NCBI GenBank assembly: GCA_900539095.1
Contig: UQAR01000037.1
Coordinates: forward strand, 1 to 21,164
Reading direction: 5' to 3'
Source: an uncultured Ruminococcus sp.
Lineage (GTDB): Bacteria; Bacillota; Clostridia; Oscillospirales; Ruminococcaceae
DNA: 21,164 nucleotides
Made by a program: the position numbers and the translations under genes. The notes beneath the pieces are model-generated. The model was not told the origin of the DNA. It searched no databases and saw nothing but the letters and a program-made list of their open reading frames with translations. Below are positions 14,805 to 21,164 of this stretch, in pieces; the first letter of the stretch is position 1, and the number at the start of each line of letters is the position of its first letter.

Positions 14805-15257
14805 CTAAAATGGTCTTGTGTTGTCGATTATGCCAGCTGTAGACCATGCAGGTCTTTGCGGCTTGGCAGTCTTAACGCTCTTGAGAACGAGCTTTTTGCC
14901 TTCTGCACTACTCATAGCGGAAATTGCAGCCATGATAACAGCAACTGTTTCTTCTTCGATGCCGTCCTCCACAACAGGGGCAGCGACCTTTACTGGTTCA
15001 GGCTTAGCGGCAGCCTTTTCAGCCTCAGCAGCTTTCTTTGCCTCCTCAGCTTTTCTAGCAGCTCTGTTGTTGATCACGTCAAAGATCTTTCCGTAGATCG
15101 ATACCAGCAGAATAAGCAGAACAAGTCCGATAAATACCACAACTATACCCGTGATAACGACAGAGGCAACAGTACCAGCACCGAGATCCTTCTGGTCAGG
15201 GCTGATCGTGCTCTTTGCCGCAGCTATCTGGGCCGCAGTGTTAAGAAAATTGATCAT
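14805..15257 (-). CDS. Na+-translocating decarboxylase, gamma/delta-like small subunit (OadG/MmdD family)
   Basis: A 150-aa one-helix membrane protein that in these complexes holds the peripheral subunits to the beta subunit. After a short N-terminus comes a transmembrane helix (about 31-53), then an Ala/Lys/Glu-rich linker (66-95), an acidic EEETVAVIMAAISAM helix, and a tail with PAWSTAGIIDNTRPF like MmdD ends. ATG 15257 has an AAGGAGA site at 7 nt. The open frame reaches 15443, but the extra part would encode an implausible leader spanning the promoter. No biotin-attachment MKM motif is present, so it is not the biotin carrier. First gene of the two-gene unit. Confidence 0.85.
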   Translation of the reverse strand: MINFLNTAAQIAAAKSTISPDQKDLGAGTVASVVITGIVVVFIGLVLLILLVSIYGKIFDVINNRAARKAEEAKKAAEAEKAAAKPEPVKVAAPVVEDGIEEETVAVIMAAISAMSSAEGKKLVLKSVKTAKPQRPAWSTAGIIDNTRPF

Positions 15258-15297
15258 AAAAATTCTCCTTACTGTAAGTATAATAAAACTTAATATT

Positions 15298-15326
15298 ATT
15301 ATACACCAAAGCCACACAAATAGCAA
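15298..15326 (-). promoter_or_regulatory. Promoter of the Na+-decarboxylase genes
   Basis: TTGCTA (15321-15326), a 17-nt spacer and a perfect TATAAT (15298-15303) on the minus strand. The leader to ATG 15257 is about 35 nt. Confidence 0.75.
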
Positions 15327-15437
15327 GACCTTTTCCCACATTTTTTTCACAAAATTAACTCCAAGCTGACACCTATTTTTGTTACGATTTCTGATAAAAG
15401 TGCACAAAAGGGCGAAAAAATCCATATGCTTTAGGGC

Positions 15438-15466
15438 TTGCAATTATGCTCTGCTGATGTTATAAT
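15438..15466 (+). promoter_or_regulatory. Promoter of the MscS gene
   Basis: TTGCAA (15438-15443), a 17-nt spacer and TATAAT (15461-15466). The predicted start, near 15473, falls at or just before ATG 15474. This bears on the choice of start codon. Confidence 0.75.
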
Positions 15467-15473
15467 TATCATA

Positions 15474-16298
15474 ATGAGATTTATTTATGGAGATGATGAT
15501 TTGGCTGACAGATTTATAAACTGGCTGGAGGAATTTACACCGCATCTTATTGCGGCGGCTGCCATATTTATACTAGGACTGCTCCTTGACAAGCTCGTTC
15601 TAAAGGTCATGAACAAGGGTCTGAGTATGCGGCGAACTGATGTGACCATACACAAATTTCTTACATCGGTTGTGCATACTGTACTGTTCATAATAATAGT
15701 GGTCATGTCTCTTTCGGCATTGCAAGTGCCTATGTCCTCGATAATTGCGACTATCGGTGCGGCAGGTCTTGCTATCGGTCTTGCACTGCAAAACAGCCTT
15801 TCAAATGTTGCAGGCGGATTTATCATTCTTTTTTCAAAGCCTTTCAAGTGCGGAGATTATGTAAAGATAGGCGATTCTGAAGGCTATGTTGACGCTATCT
15901 CTATCCTTTACACCACCCTCAAGACCCTTGAAAACAAAATGATTTTCATACCGAACGGCGTGGTTTCCCAGTCAACTATCACGAACATAACCGCTGATGA
16001 CAAACGCCGTCTTGAACTGAAATTTTCTATCAGCTACAACGACGATCACAACAAGGCAATGGCTATCCTCCGTGAGATGCTCGATGATGAGCCGAAGGTA
16101 CTGAACGAGCCTGACAAGCCTCTTGTTGCTGTCTGCGAGCACGGTGCAAGTGCAATAATACTTATCATGCGTGTGTGGATACCAACGGATTCATACTGGG
16201 AGATAAGATACAAATTTCTTAAAGAGGCTAAAGAACGTTTTGACGCAAACGGTATCTCAATACCGTTCGACCAGCTGGACGTACACATTTCAAAATAG
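15474..16298 (+). CDS. mscS: Small-conductance mechanosensitive channel (MscS family)
   Basis: A 274-aa membrane channel that opens under membrane tension to release solutes on osmotic downshock. Three transmembrane segments (about 23-45, 62-84, 86-117) are followed by the soluble MscS beta and alpha/beta domains. The third has the Gly/Ala-packed pore pattern GAAGLAIGLALQNSLSNVAGG, then the typical FSKPFKCGDYVKIG and IFIPNGVVSQSTITN. Length is that of E. coli MscS. ATG 15474 has no ribosome site and would be nearly leaderless given the promoter. TTG 15501 (265 aa) has GGAG 8 nt upstream and is a serious alternative. An extended TTG start at 15438 coincides with the -35 and is unlikely. The gene is divergent from the decarboxylase unit and ends with a strong terminator. 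Confidence 0.92.
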   Translation: MRFIYGDDDLADRFINWLEEFTPHLIAAAAIFILGLLLDKLVLKVMNKGLSMRRTDVTIHKFLTSVVHTVLFIIIVVMSLSALQVPMSSIIATIGAAGLAIGLALQNSLSNVAGGFIILFSKPFKCGDYVKIGDSEGYVDAISILYTTLKTLENKMIFIPNGVVSQSTITNITADDKRRLELKFSISYNDDHNKAMAILREMLDDEPKVLNEPDKPLVAVCEHGASAIILIMRVWIPTDSYWEIRYKFLKEAKERFDANGISIPFDQLDVHISK

Positions 16299-16301
16299 CA
16301 C

Positions 16302-16331
16302 AAAGACCGCAGAGGATCATCTGCGGTCTTT
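16302..16331 (+). terminator. Intrinsic terminator of mscS
   Basis: A perfect 12-bp stem (16302-16313 with 16320-16331) has a 6-nt loop and runs into a T tract to 16334. The minus-strand tail is weaker, but the hairpin also lies just past the stop of the convergent 85-aa gene. Confidence 0.93.
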
Positions 16332-16332
16332 T

Positions 16333-16590
16333 TTACTGTATATCTTCCCTGTTTTTATACAGAAATCTGTTTACCTCCACGCTGTCAGCAACAGGCTGTT
16401 TTGTTTTATCGCAATATGTTTTTTCAAGCCCCTCAAGCTTTTCTGCTATCCTAAGCTGACCGTCAAGTGCACTTTTTATGCACTCCGCAAAAGGACTTCC
16501 GCACAGATCGCTGTAGGTCTGACAAAACTCCTTTGAGTACGCTTTTACGAAAAATCTTGCCTCTTTTATTATATTGCCGTCAGTTATCAT
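16333..16590 (-). CDS. Uncharacterised 85-aa protein
   Basis: I do not recognise it. It is a small, probably helical, soluble protein with four cysteines (residues 23, 30, 37 and 59) and a charged C-terminus (RFLYKNREDIQ). Cysteine spacing does not match a zinc ribbon. Its ATG lies within the last codons of the 64-aa gene (11-nt overlap), so the two are likely translated together. It is the last gene of the unit with recD2 and comF. Confidence 0.65.
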   Translation of the reverse strand: MITDGNIIKEARFFVKAYSKEFCQTYSDLCGSPFAECIKSALDGQLRIAEKLEGLEKTYCDKTKQPVADSVEVNRFLYKNREDIQ

Positions 16591-16774
16591 TGTTATCCTC
16601 CAGACTTGTCAGCAGCCCTGAACGCTGATTTTTCAAAGCCGCTGTAAGTTTCTGCATATCTTCTTTTAACTGCGGCTCTTTTATCTCGCTGACATAATGC
16701 TCGAACCTGTCTATCATACAGTTTTCTGAAACGATAAGCCTTTTCACTGCCGCAAACTGCTCTTCAGTTATCAT
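16580..16774 (-). CDS. Uncharacterised 64-aa helical protein
   Basis: I do not recognise it. It is short, with two amphipathic helices (about 4-30 and 34-58) and an acidic, Asn-rich end (SLEDNNDN). It starts like the next protein (both begin MIT), with ATG 16774 behind a GGGAGG ribosome site that is partly buried in the hairpin 16777-16813. It lies 42 nt after comF and overlaps the 85-aa gene. No function can be given. Confidence 0.65.
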   Translation of the reverse strand: MITEEQFAAVKRLIVSENCMIDRFEHYVSEIKEPQLKEDMQKLTAALKNQRSGLLTSLEDNNDN

Positions 16775-16776
16775 AA

Positions 16777-16813
16777 AGACCGCCTCCCGATATTATTATA
16801 CCGAGGACGGTCT
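16777..16813 (-). terminator. Hairpin between comF and the 64-aa gene, covering a ribosome site
   Basis: Arms 16777-16786 and 16803-16813 form 10 bp with one bulged base (16807) and a 16-nt loop. The arm nearer the 64-aa gene carries part of its GGGAGG site, and the loop carries a TATAAT (16795-16800). The U tail is short, so attenuation or ribosome-site masking is as likely as termination. Confidence 0.45.
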
Positions 16814-16816
16814 GTT

Positions 16817-17539
16817 TTATTCTTTGTGTTTTTCATCGAGCAAGGTGGTGGCGATAGCTGCACAAAAGACGTTTTTTGCACCCATTTCCTTTAGCAGTCC
16901 GCTGCACACGTTAAGCGTCGAACCTGTTGTGTAAACATCGTCAAAAAGCAGTATATTTTTGCCTTTTATGTCTGCATGGTCAGGCAGGGAGAAATATATC
17001 TCCTCTGCGTGTGTTTTACGCTCGGCGGCTGTGAGAGTGTGCTGTTCTGCGGTATCTTTCGTGCGTCCAAGCAGGCGATAGTTCTCTTTTATGCCAAGCT
17101 CAGCTGCTGTGAAATGAGCAAGCTTTTGTGCCTGATCGTATCCTCTTCTACGGCGTTTTGACCTGTGCATTGGAACAGCTGTAATGATGTCCCCCTGCTG
17201 TGCGATACCATTTTCACTGAGCATTTTTCCAAGCAGCTTTGCAGAATACTCCGCAAAATTAAGCTGTCTGTCGTCTTTCAGCTTATGTATAGCTTTTATG
17301 CAGATATCTTCATATTCCATGAGAGTATGGATACTGTCAAAATGCAGCGTGTCATGGTCAAGGCATTTATCCTTGCCGCACTTTTCACAAAGCTGTTTTT
17401 CATGAAAAGGCAGACTGTTTTCACAGTTTTCGCACAAAAGCTCGTCCCATTTTATAAAAGCTCCGCAAATTGGACAGCGGTTTGGATAAACAATGTCAAG
17501 AAGATATTTACATATCAAGTGACTGCTGACCACTGTCAT
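16817..17539 (-). CDS. comF: ComF-family phosphoribosyltransferase-like protein
   Basis: A protein of about 240 aa linked in relatives to DNA uptake and to processing of incoming single-stranded DNA. An N-terminal zinc-finger region has cysteine pairs CPIC, CENC and CEKC plus a further Cys/His pair. The phosphoribosyltransferase-like core includes TAVPMHRSKRRRRGYDQA and the PRPP loop FDDVYTTGST close to the C-terminus. The start is uncertain: ATG 17551, GTG 17542, ATG 17539 and GTG 17533 are all in frame around a GGAGGG. ATG 17539 is given here. The gene overlaps the end of recD2 by about 32 nt, so it is translationally linked. No other competence gene is in the window. Confidence 0.9.
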   Translation of the reverse strand: MTVVSSHLICKYLLDIVYPNRCPICGAFIKWDELLCENCENSLPFHEKQLCEKCGKDKCLDHDTLHFDSIHTLMEYEDICIKAIHKLKDDRQLNFAEYSAKLLGKMLSENGIAQQGDIITAVPMHRSKRRRRGYDQAQKLAHFTAAELGIKENYRLLGRTKDTAEQHTLTAAERKTHAEEIYFSLPDHADIKGKNILLFDDVYTTGSTLNVCSGLLKEMGAKNVFCAAIATTLLDEKHKE

Positions 17540-19754
17540 CACCCTCCACAAGCTCCATGAGCATATTTTTCAGTGCCGTGTATCTGAGATTACGCTTGTT
17601 GTTATCTATCATAAATTCCACACGCTTTTTCGAGCCGACTATTATAAGCATCTTTTTCGCTCTTGTGACCGCCGTGTATAGCAGATTTCTGTAATAAAGC
17701 TTGTCAAAGCCGCCAAAAACTGTGAGGATAACAACGTCAAATTCAGAACCCTGACTTTTATGGACGGTTATAGCGTAGGCAAGTTCAAGATTATCGAGCA
17801 TTTGCTTGTCATAAACAGCTATCCTGCCCTCAAAATCTATGGTGACGGTCTTGAGCAGCTTGTTTACAGCGATAATAATGCCGATATCGCCGTTAAAAAT
17901 GCCTGCACCGCTCTCGGTCTTGTCCTCGGTTATATACTTTTTCCAAAGTATCTCATAATCGTTCTTGGTCTGCATGACCTTATCGCCTTTTCGGAAAATG
18001 TAAACAGGGGTCTTGACCTCCGACTTTCCTGCTGCCGGCGGATTAAGTTCCTGCTGTAAACGCTTATTTAGTTCCACAATTCCAGCAGGGCCTTTTCGTG
18101 TTGGCGAGAGCACTTGGATATCTTCTATAGGCGAATAGTCATAGGCTTTCGGCAGCCTTGTTTTGCACAGGTCTACCACAAGATCCTGCAAACCGCCATA
18201 CTCCAGCCGCTGAAAGAAAAAGAAATCCTTGTCCTTGCTGGTCAGGTCGATATGCTCGCCGTTCACTATCTTGTGGGCGTTCATGACTATTTCAGACTCC
18301 TGAGCCTGTCGGAATATCTCTTTCAGTGTGACAACGGACATTACTCCGCTGTCTATGATATCTTTCAGCACATTTCCTGCACCAACTGACGGCAGCTGGT
18401 CGCTGTCGCCCACGAGAACCAGTTTGCAAGTAACGCTTATGGCTCTGAGCACAGCCTCAAAAAGGCAGGAATCAACCATGGACATCTCGTCGATTATAAG
18501 TGCATCGCAATCAAGAAGATTGTTTTCGTCATGGATAAACGCCAGCGTATCGCCGCCTGTGTACTTGACTTCAAGAAGTCTGTGGATAGTTTTTGCGTCA
18601 AAGCCCGTGAGGTCAGAAAGCCTTTTTGCGGCTCTGCCTGTGGGGGCACATATCATTACGTTCAGACCTTGCTGCTGATAAAGGGAGATTATGGCGTTGA
18701 GCGTGGTGGTCTTACCTGTTCCTGGACCGCCGGTCAGCACAAGAAATCCCTTTGACAACGCAAGATTTATCGCCTCACGCTGGATGGTTTCATAGTGTAT
18801 ACCGTTATTTTCCTCCTCAAGGTCAATGACCTCGGAAAAATCTATTTTATTGTCATAGGATATCTGCCGCATGATTGCAAGACGTCTTGCGATATAGTCC
18901 TCGGCTTTGTAATAGTCAGCAAGCATAACGAAACGTCTGCCCTGCTTATCATAGTAGTAAAGGTTTTCGTCCTCAGTTTCGTCCTCGATGACCTTTTTTA
19001 TAAGCTTTTCCTCAACTTCCAGATAGTCCACAGCGGTTTTCACAAGGCTGTTCAGAGGCAGGCAAGTGTGTCCCGAATCGGCGTTCTTTCTTAGAATATA
19101 TGTAACTCCTGCCTTTATCCTGCACTCGCTGTCAGCAGGGATATCCGACTTTGCCGCAACTGCGTCCGCACGGGAAAATGACAGGTCTATACCCTGAGTA
19201 CAAAGCACGTAGGGATTAGACTTTATGATCTGCTCGGCAGTGTTTCCCCAGCGTTTCCAAGCTTTTATGCCGTATGAAGTCTCTATCTCGAACTTGCTGA
19301 GATATGACATCAGCGACCTTGCGGCAAACGTGGTCTTGAACTCCTGAGATATTTTCTCCGCTTTTTTCACGGTTATACCGTCTATCTCTGTGAGCTTATC
19401 CGGTGTGTTCTCGATTATACCCAGTGTGTCATCACCGAACTTGTTCACAAGCTTTTTGGCAAGTATCGGTCCGATGCCGGTTATTGCACCACTTGCGAGA
19501 TAACGCTGTATCGCCGCCGAAGTGGTAGGCAGTGAACGCTCGAAGATATGCACCTTGAACTGCTCGCCGAATTTCTGATGTGAAGTGAACTCCCCTGTTA
19601 CCACAAGATCCTCGCCCTCCTCAACATCACCCATTTCGCCGACTACTGTCACAAGGTCATTGTCGCAGTTGAGCATAAGAACGCAAAATCCTGTGTCCTC
19701 GCTTTTGAATATTATGCTGTCAACCTCTCCTTTGAGGGTCTTTAAATTGTCCAT
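17508..19754 (-). CDS. recD2: RecD2-type SF1B DNA helicase
   Basis: A 748-aa ATP-dependent 5'-3' helicase of the stand-alone RecD2 class (no RecBC), involved in DNA repair and replication-fork maintenance in relatives. An N-terminal OB-like domain (about 5-75) and a helix-hairpin-helix part (GIGPILAKKL, then EIDGITVKKAEKI) precede the helicase core. The core has Walker A TGGPGTGKTTT (about 341-351), DEMSMVD (422-428), GDSDQLPSVGAGN (449-461), an SH3-like insert, and the C-terminal AYAITVHKSQGSEFD and YTAVTRAKK. The start is ATG 19754, with GGAG 6 nt upstream; ATG 19778 overlaps the preceding gene and lacks a site. It sits between a one-helix membrane protein gene and comF. The recD2-comF overlap fits a DNA-handling unit. 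Confidence 0.95.
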   Translation of the reverse strand: MDNLKTLKGEVDSIIFKSEDTGFCVLMLNCDNDLVTVVGEMGDVEEGEDLVVTGEFTSHQKFGEQFKVHIFERSLPTTSAAIQRYLASGAITGIGPILAKKLVNKFGDDTLGIIENTPDKLTEIDGITVKKAEKISQEFKTTFAARSLMSYLSKFEIETSYGIKAWKRWGNTAEQIIKSNPYVLCTQGIDLSFSRADAVAAKSDIPADSECRIKAGVTYILRKNADSGHTCLPLNSLVKTAVDYLEVEEKLIKKVIEDETEDENLYYYDKQGRRFVMLADYYKAEDYIARRLAIMRQISYDNKIDFSEVIDLEEENNGIHYETIQREAINLALSKGFLVLTGGPGTGKTTTLNAIISLYQQQGLNVMICAPTGRAAKRLSDLTGFDAKTIHRLLEVKYTGGDTLAFIHDENNLLDCDALIIDEMSMVDSCLFEAVLRAISVTCKLVLVGDSDQLPSVGAGNVLKDIIDSGVMSVVTLKEIFRQAQESEIVMNAHKIVNGEHIDLTSKDKDFFFFQRLEYGGLQDLVVDLCKTRLPKAYDYSPIEDIQVLSPTRKGPAGIVELNKRLQQELNPPAAGKSEVKTPVYIFRKGDKVMQTKNDYEILWKKYITEDKTESGAGIFNGDIGIIIAVNKLLKTVTIDFEGRIAVYDKQMLDNLELAYAITVHKSQGSEFDVVILTVFGGFDKLYYRNLLYTAVTRAKKMLIIVGSKKRVEFMIDNNKRNLRYTALKNMLMELVEGDDSGQQSLDM

Positions 19755-19767
19755 ATTTTTCTCCGAT

Positions 19768-20112
19768 TTATTTCTCATGGCATTTTAGTTCTCTGCGTTT
19801 TATAAAGTCAGAAAGCTCTGTTATGTCAACGCAGTGAACAATGCTGTAATCCTGTTCAAGTCGTCTTGAAAGGTAATTTATCTCACTTTTGTCAAGCTGC
19901 ACAAGGATTATCTCTCTGCCGTAATTCTCAGGCTGGAAAAACTCCTCCCAATAGCAGCTTTTCACTATATGTTCAAGCTCCGTGGTATTCTTTTTACATG
20001 GGATAAGCAGATATCCTCCACGTTTGCCCACGTTGTGTACCCTATACCATTTTACAGCAAACCAAAGTACAGCCGTTGCAGCCAGAACAAGTAAAAGTAT
20101 AAAATTCAGCAC
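19768..20112 (-). CDS. Membrane-anchored 114-aa protein, unknown function
   Basis: The N-terminal hydrophobic helix (about 2-22) is followed by a basic stretch (KWYRVHNVGKRGG) and a soluble cytosolic domain of about 85 residues with alternating strands and helices (YLLIPCKK, REIILVQLDK, DYSIVHCVDITEL). No family is recognised. The start is GTG 20112, because GGAGGTGATC, an almost complete match to the 16S rRNA tail, lies 7 nt upstream. The in-frame ATG at 20130 precedes that site and should not be used. It is followed by recD2 after 13 nt, and is the first gene of that unit. A role beside the helicase is possible but not shown. Confidence 0.8.
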   Translation of the reverse strand: MLNFILLLVLAATAVLWFAVKWYRVHNVGKRGGYLLIPCKKNTTELEHIVKSCYWEEFFQPENYGREIILVQLDKSEINYLSRRLEQDYSIVHCVDITELSDFIKRRELKCHEK

Positions 20113-20141
20113 AAGATCACCTCCGCACAATATTAGTATAT

Positions 20142-20169
20142 ATTATGCAAAAGGCGGTGTTTGTGTCAT
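20142..20169 (-). promoter_or_regulatory. Possible promoter of the recD2-comF unit
   Basis: ATGACA (20164-20169), a 16-nt spacer and CATAAT (20142-20147) on the minus strand. Each hexamer is one mismatch from consensus. The leader would be about 30 nt with the strong ribosome site. The remaining gap up to 20225 is AT-rich and shows nothing else I can name. Confidence 0.4.
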
Positions 20170-20225
20170 ATCATTTATTTTACACCTTTTTGGCGAAAAA
20201 TGCAATAGCACAGGCAGAAAACAAA

Positions 20226-20249
20226 AAAGCTGCCCCGAAGGACAGCCTT
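20226..20249 (-). terminator. Intrinsic terminator with UUCG loop
   Basis: A 10-bp stem with two G-U pairs (20226-20235 with 20240-20249), capped by a C(UUCG)G tetraloop, is followed on the minus strand by TTTTTT. It ends the zinc-ribbon protein gene (stop at 20256) and separates it from the recD2 unit. Confidence 0.9.
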
Positions 20250-20255
20250 TATTAT

Positions 20256-21098
20256 TTACTTTATCTCAACTGACGCAGCCCAGTCCTTGAATTTATCTTC
20301 ATACTTTGACTGGTTTTTCTTCTCGCAGATAAAATCGAAGAAATAATATCCGCCGTTGCCCTCTTTCATTGAGCTCATTCCGTAATACTGCTTGTCGCCA
20401 AGAGATTGTGTATAGTAGATATACTTAGAATCCTTGCCGATTATTTTCAGTTTTGTAGAACCGTTTTCAAGGATAAGGTCAAACATATCTGATACTGACG
20501 CACCTTTACCGTATCCATATAGTGCAACGTCAGAATAGGAAAGCTTGACAGAGTTTATTCCCACCTCGTTGTTTGAAAAATTATCAAGTGAATACAGATT
20601 TGAACTGCTTGCTTTCTGCATATCCGCAGGAGCAGTCAGCGTGTAACCTGTGCCGCTAAGAGTTTTTGTGGCGGTGTTCTTATAGAAATATCTCACACCG
20701 AAAGCCACTGCAAAGGCGATAAGAAACACGATAACGGAAACCAAAGCTTTAGGCAGACCCTTTTTCGCCGAGGTAACAGGTGCTATCTTATAAGGCTCGT
20801 AAGCACTGCCGTAAGGTGTCTGTGCGTAGCCGTTCTGCGGAGGCGGATAGCTCTGCTGAGTATAGCCGTTCTGCGGCTGACCATATGACTGCTGACCCTG
20901 AGCATAATTCTGCTGAGCCGCTGCGTTCACAGGCTGTGCACCTGTTGTGTTACGCTTGCCGAAACCTGAATTTGTACCGAGATTTGAAGTATCGATCGAA
21001 TCCATATAGCCGCTTGTTTCCGACTTCATTGCCGAACCGCAGCTTGGGCAAAAAGCGTCATTTTCGCTTATGTTTGCTGAACAAATTGGACATTTCAT
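20256..21098 (-). CDS. Zinc-ribbon membrane protein with Gln/Tyr/Gly-rich linker
   Basis: A 280-aa protein. An N-terminal zinc ribbon has C3, C6, C17 and C20 (CPIC and CPSC knuckles), then a Ser/Thr/Asn region and a low-complexity linker of Gln, Tyr, Gly, Asn and Pro (about 57-100) with PQNGY twice (75-79, 87-91). A transmembrane helix (about 118-136) follows, and then an outside domain of about 140 residues. The topology puts the ribbon in the cytosol and the C-terminal domain outside, with no cleavable signal. The outer domain (GTGYTLTAPADMQKASS, later YYFFDFICE) looks like a small beta-rich fold of the kind common in Clostridia lipoprotein-like proteins; no function can be named. The ATG has GGGAG about 9 nt upstream. 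A possible extended -10 (TGATAAAAT) lies at about 21132-21140, and its -35 is cut off by the contig end. Confidence 0.85.
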   Translation of the reverse strand: MKCPICSANISENDAFCPSCGSAMKSETSGYMDSIDTSNLGTNSGFGKRNTTGAQPVNAAAQQNYAQGQQSYGQPQNGYTQQSYPPPQNGYAQTPYGSAYEPYKIAPVTSAKKGLPKALVSVIVFLIAFAVAFGVRYFYKNTATKTLSGTGYTLTAPADMQKASSSNLYSLDNFSNNEVGINSVKLSYSDVALYGYGKGASVSDMFDLILENGSTKLKIIGKDSKYIYYTQSLGDKQYYGMSSMKEGNGGYYFFDFICEKKNQSKYEDKFKDWAASVEIK

Positions 21099-21154
21099 AT
21101 TCTTTTCTCCCTCATATAATTTTATATTTTTATTTTATCATATAGTGTTTATTC

Positions 21155-21164
21155 CTGTCTCTTA
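21155..21164. other. Truncated Tn5 mosaic end at the contig end (artefact)
   Basis: The final ten bases, CTGTCTCTTA, are the start of the reverse-complemented Nextera mosaic end. Genomic sequence therefore stops at about 21154. Confidence 0.85.

Noticed and set aside
15258..15443. A 62-residue hydrophobic extension of the gamma/delta-like subunit.
   Set aside because: It would cover the subunit's own promoter, and a strong AAGGAGA site marks ATG 15257.

Overview
The window looks like one assembled contig from a Nextera/Tn5 Illumina library of a Gram-positive anaerobe, most likely a Clostridia member of the Ruminococcus/Oscillospirales type. The basis is AT-rich intergenic DNA, strong GGAGG-type ribosome sites, frequent TTG and GTG starts, sigma-A-like promoters, a polyamine gene set of the gut-Clostridia kind, a Na+-pumping decarboxylase and a MecA-like adaptor. 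The placement is inferred from gene content only. Library adapter remains at both ends (1-45 and 21155-21164) and as an adapter-adapter junction inside a gene (11059-11126). These are artefacts, not biology.

Region 1 (82-9318): a HAD phosphatase faces an 11-gene minus-strand block, and the two share a bidirectional terminator (886-916). The block reads speD, an arginine/lysine/ornithine decarboxylase, speE, speB, a DUF1963/YwqG protein, a carboxy(nor)spermidine dehydrogenase, three small genes (79 aa, 76 aa membrane, YbjQ-type), a 94-aa protein and nspC. Gaps are about 0-31 nt, apart from one short overlap, so it is probably one operon. It encodes two complete ways of adding an aminopropyl group (AdoMet-dependent SpeD/SpeE and aspartate-semialdehyde-dependent CASDH/NspC), plus the agmatine branch (decarboxylase and SpeB).

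Region 2 (9490-13481): divergent from speD is an ABC-F ATPase gene that is intact in biology but broken here by adapter sequence. After it come a MecA-like adaptor, then on the minus strand ribulose-phosphate 3-epimerase and a YfbR-type 5'-deoxynucleotidase. Several control elements overlap genes: a hairpin holding the mecA-like ribosome site, and a terminator inside the mecA-like coding sequence.

Region 3 (13511-16334): a two-gene minus-strand unit for the gamma/delta-like and beta membrane subunits of a Na+-translocating decarboxylase, divergent from a MscS channel gene.

Region 4 (16333-20112): a minus-strand unit with a one-helix membrane protein, RecD2 helicase, ComF and two small unknown proteins. 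Region 5 (20226-21098): a zinc-ribbon membrane protein with a Gln/Tyr/Gly-rich linker. I found no tRNA, rRNA, CRISPR array or insertion sequence.
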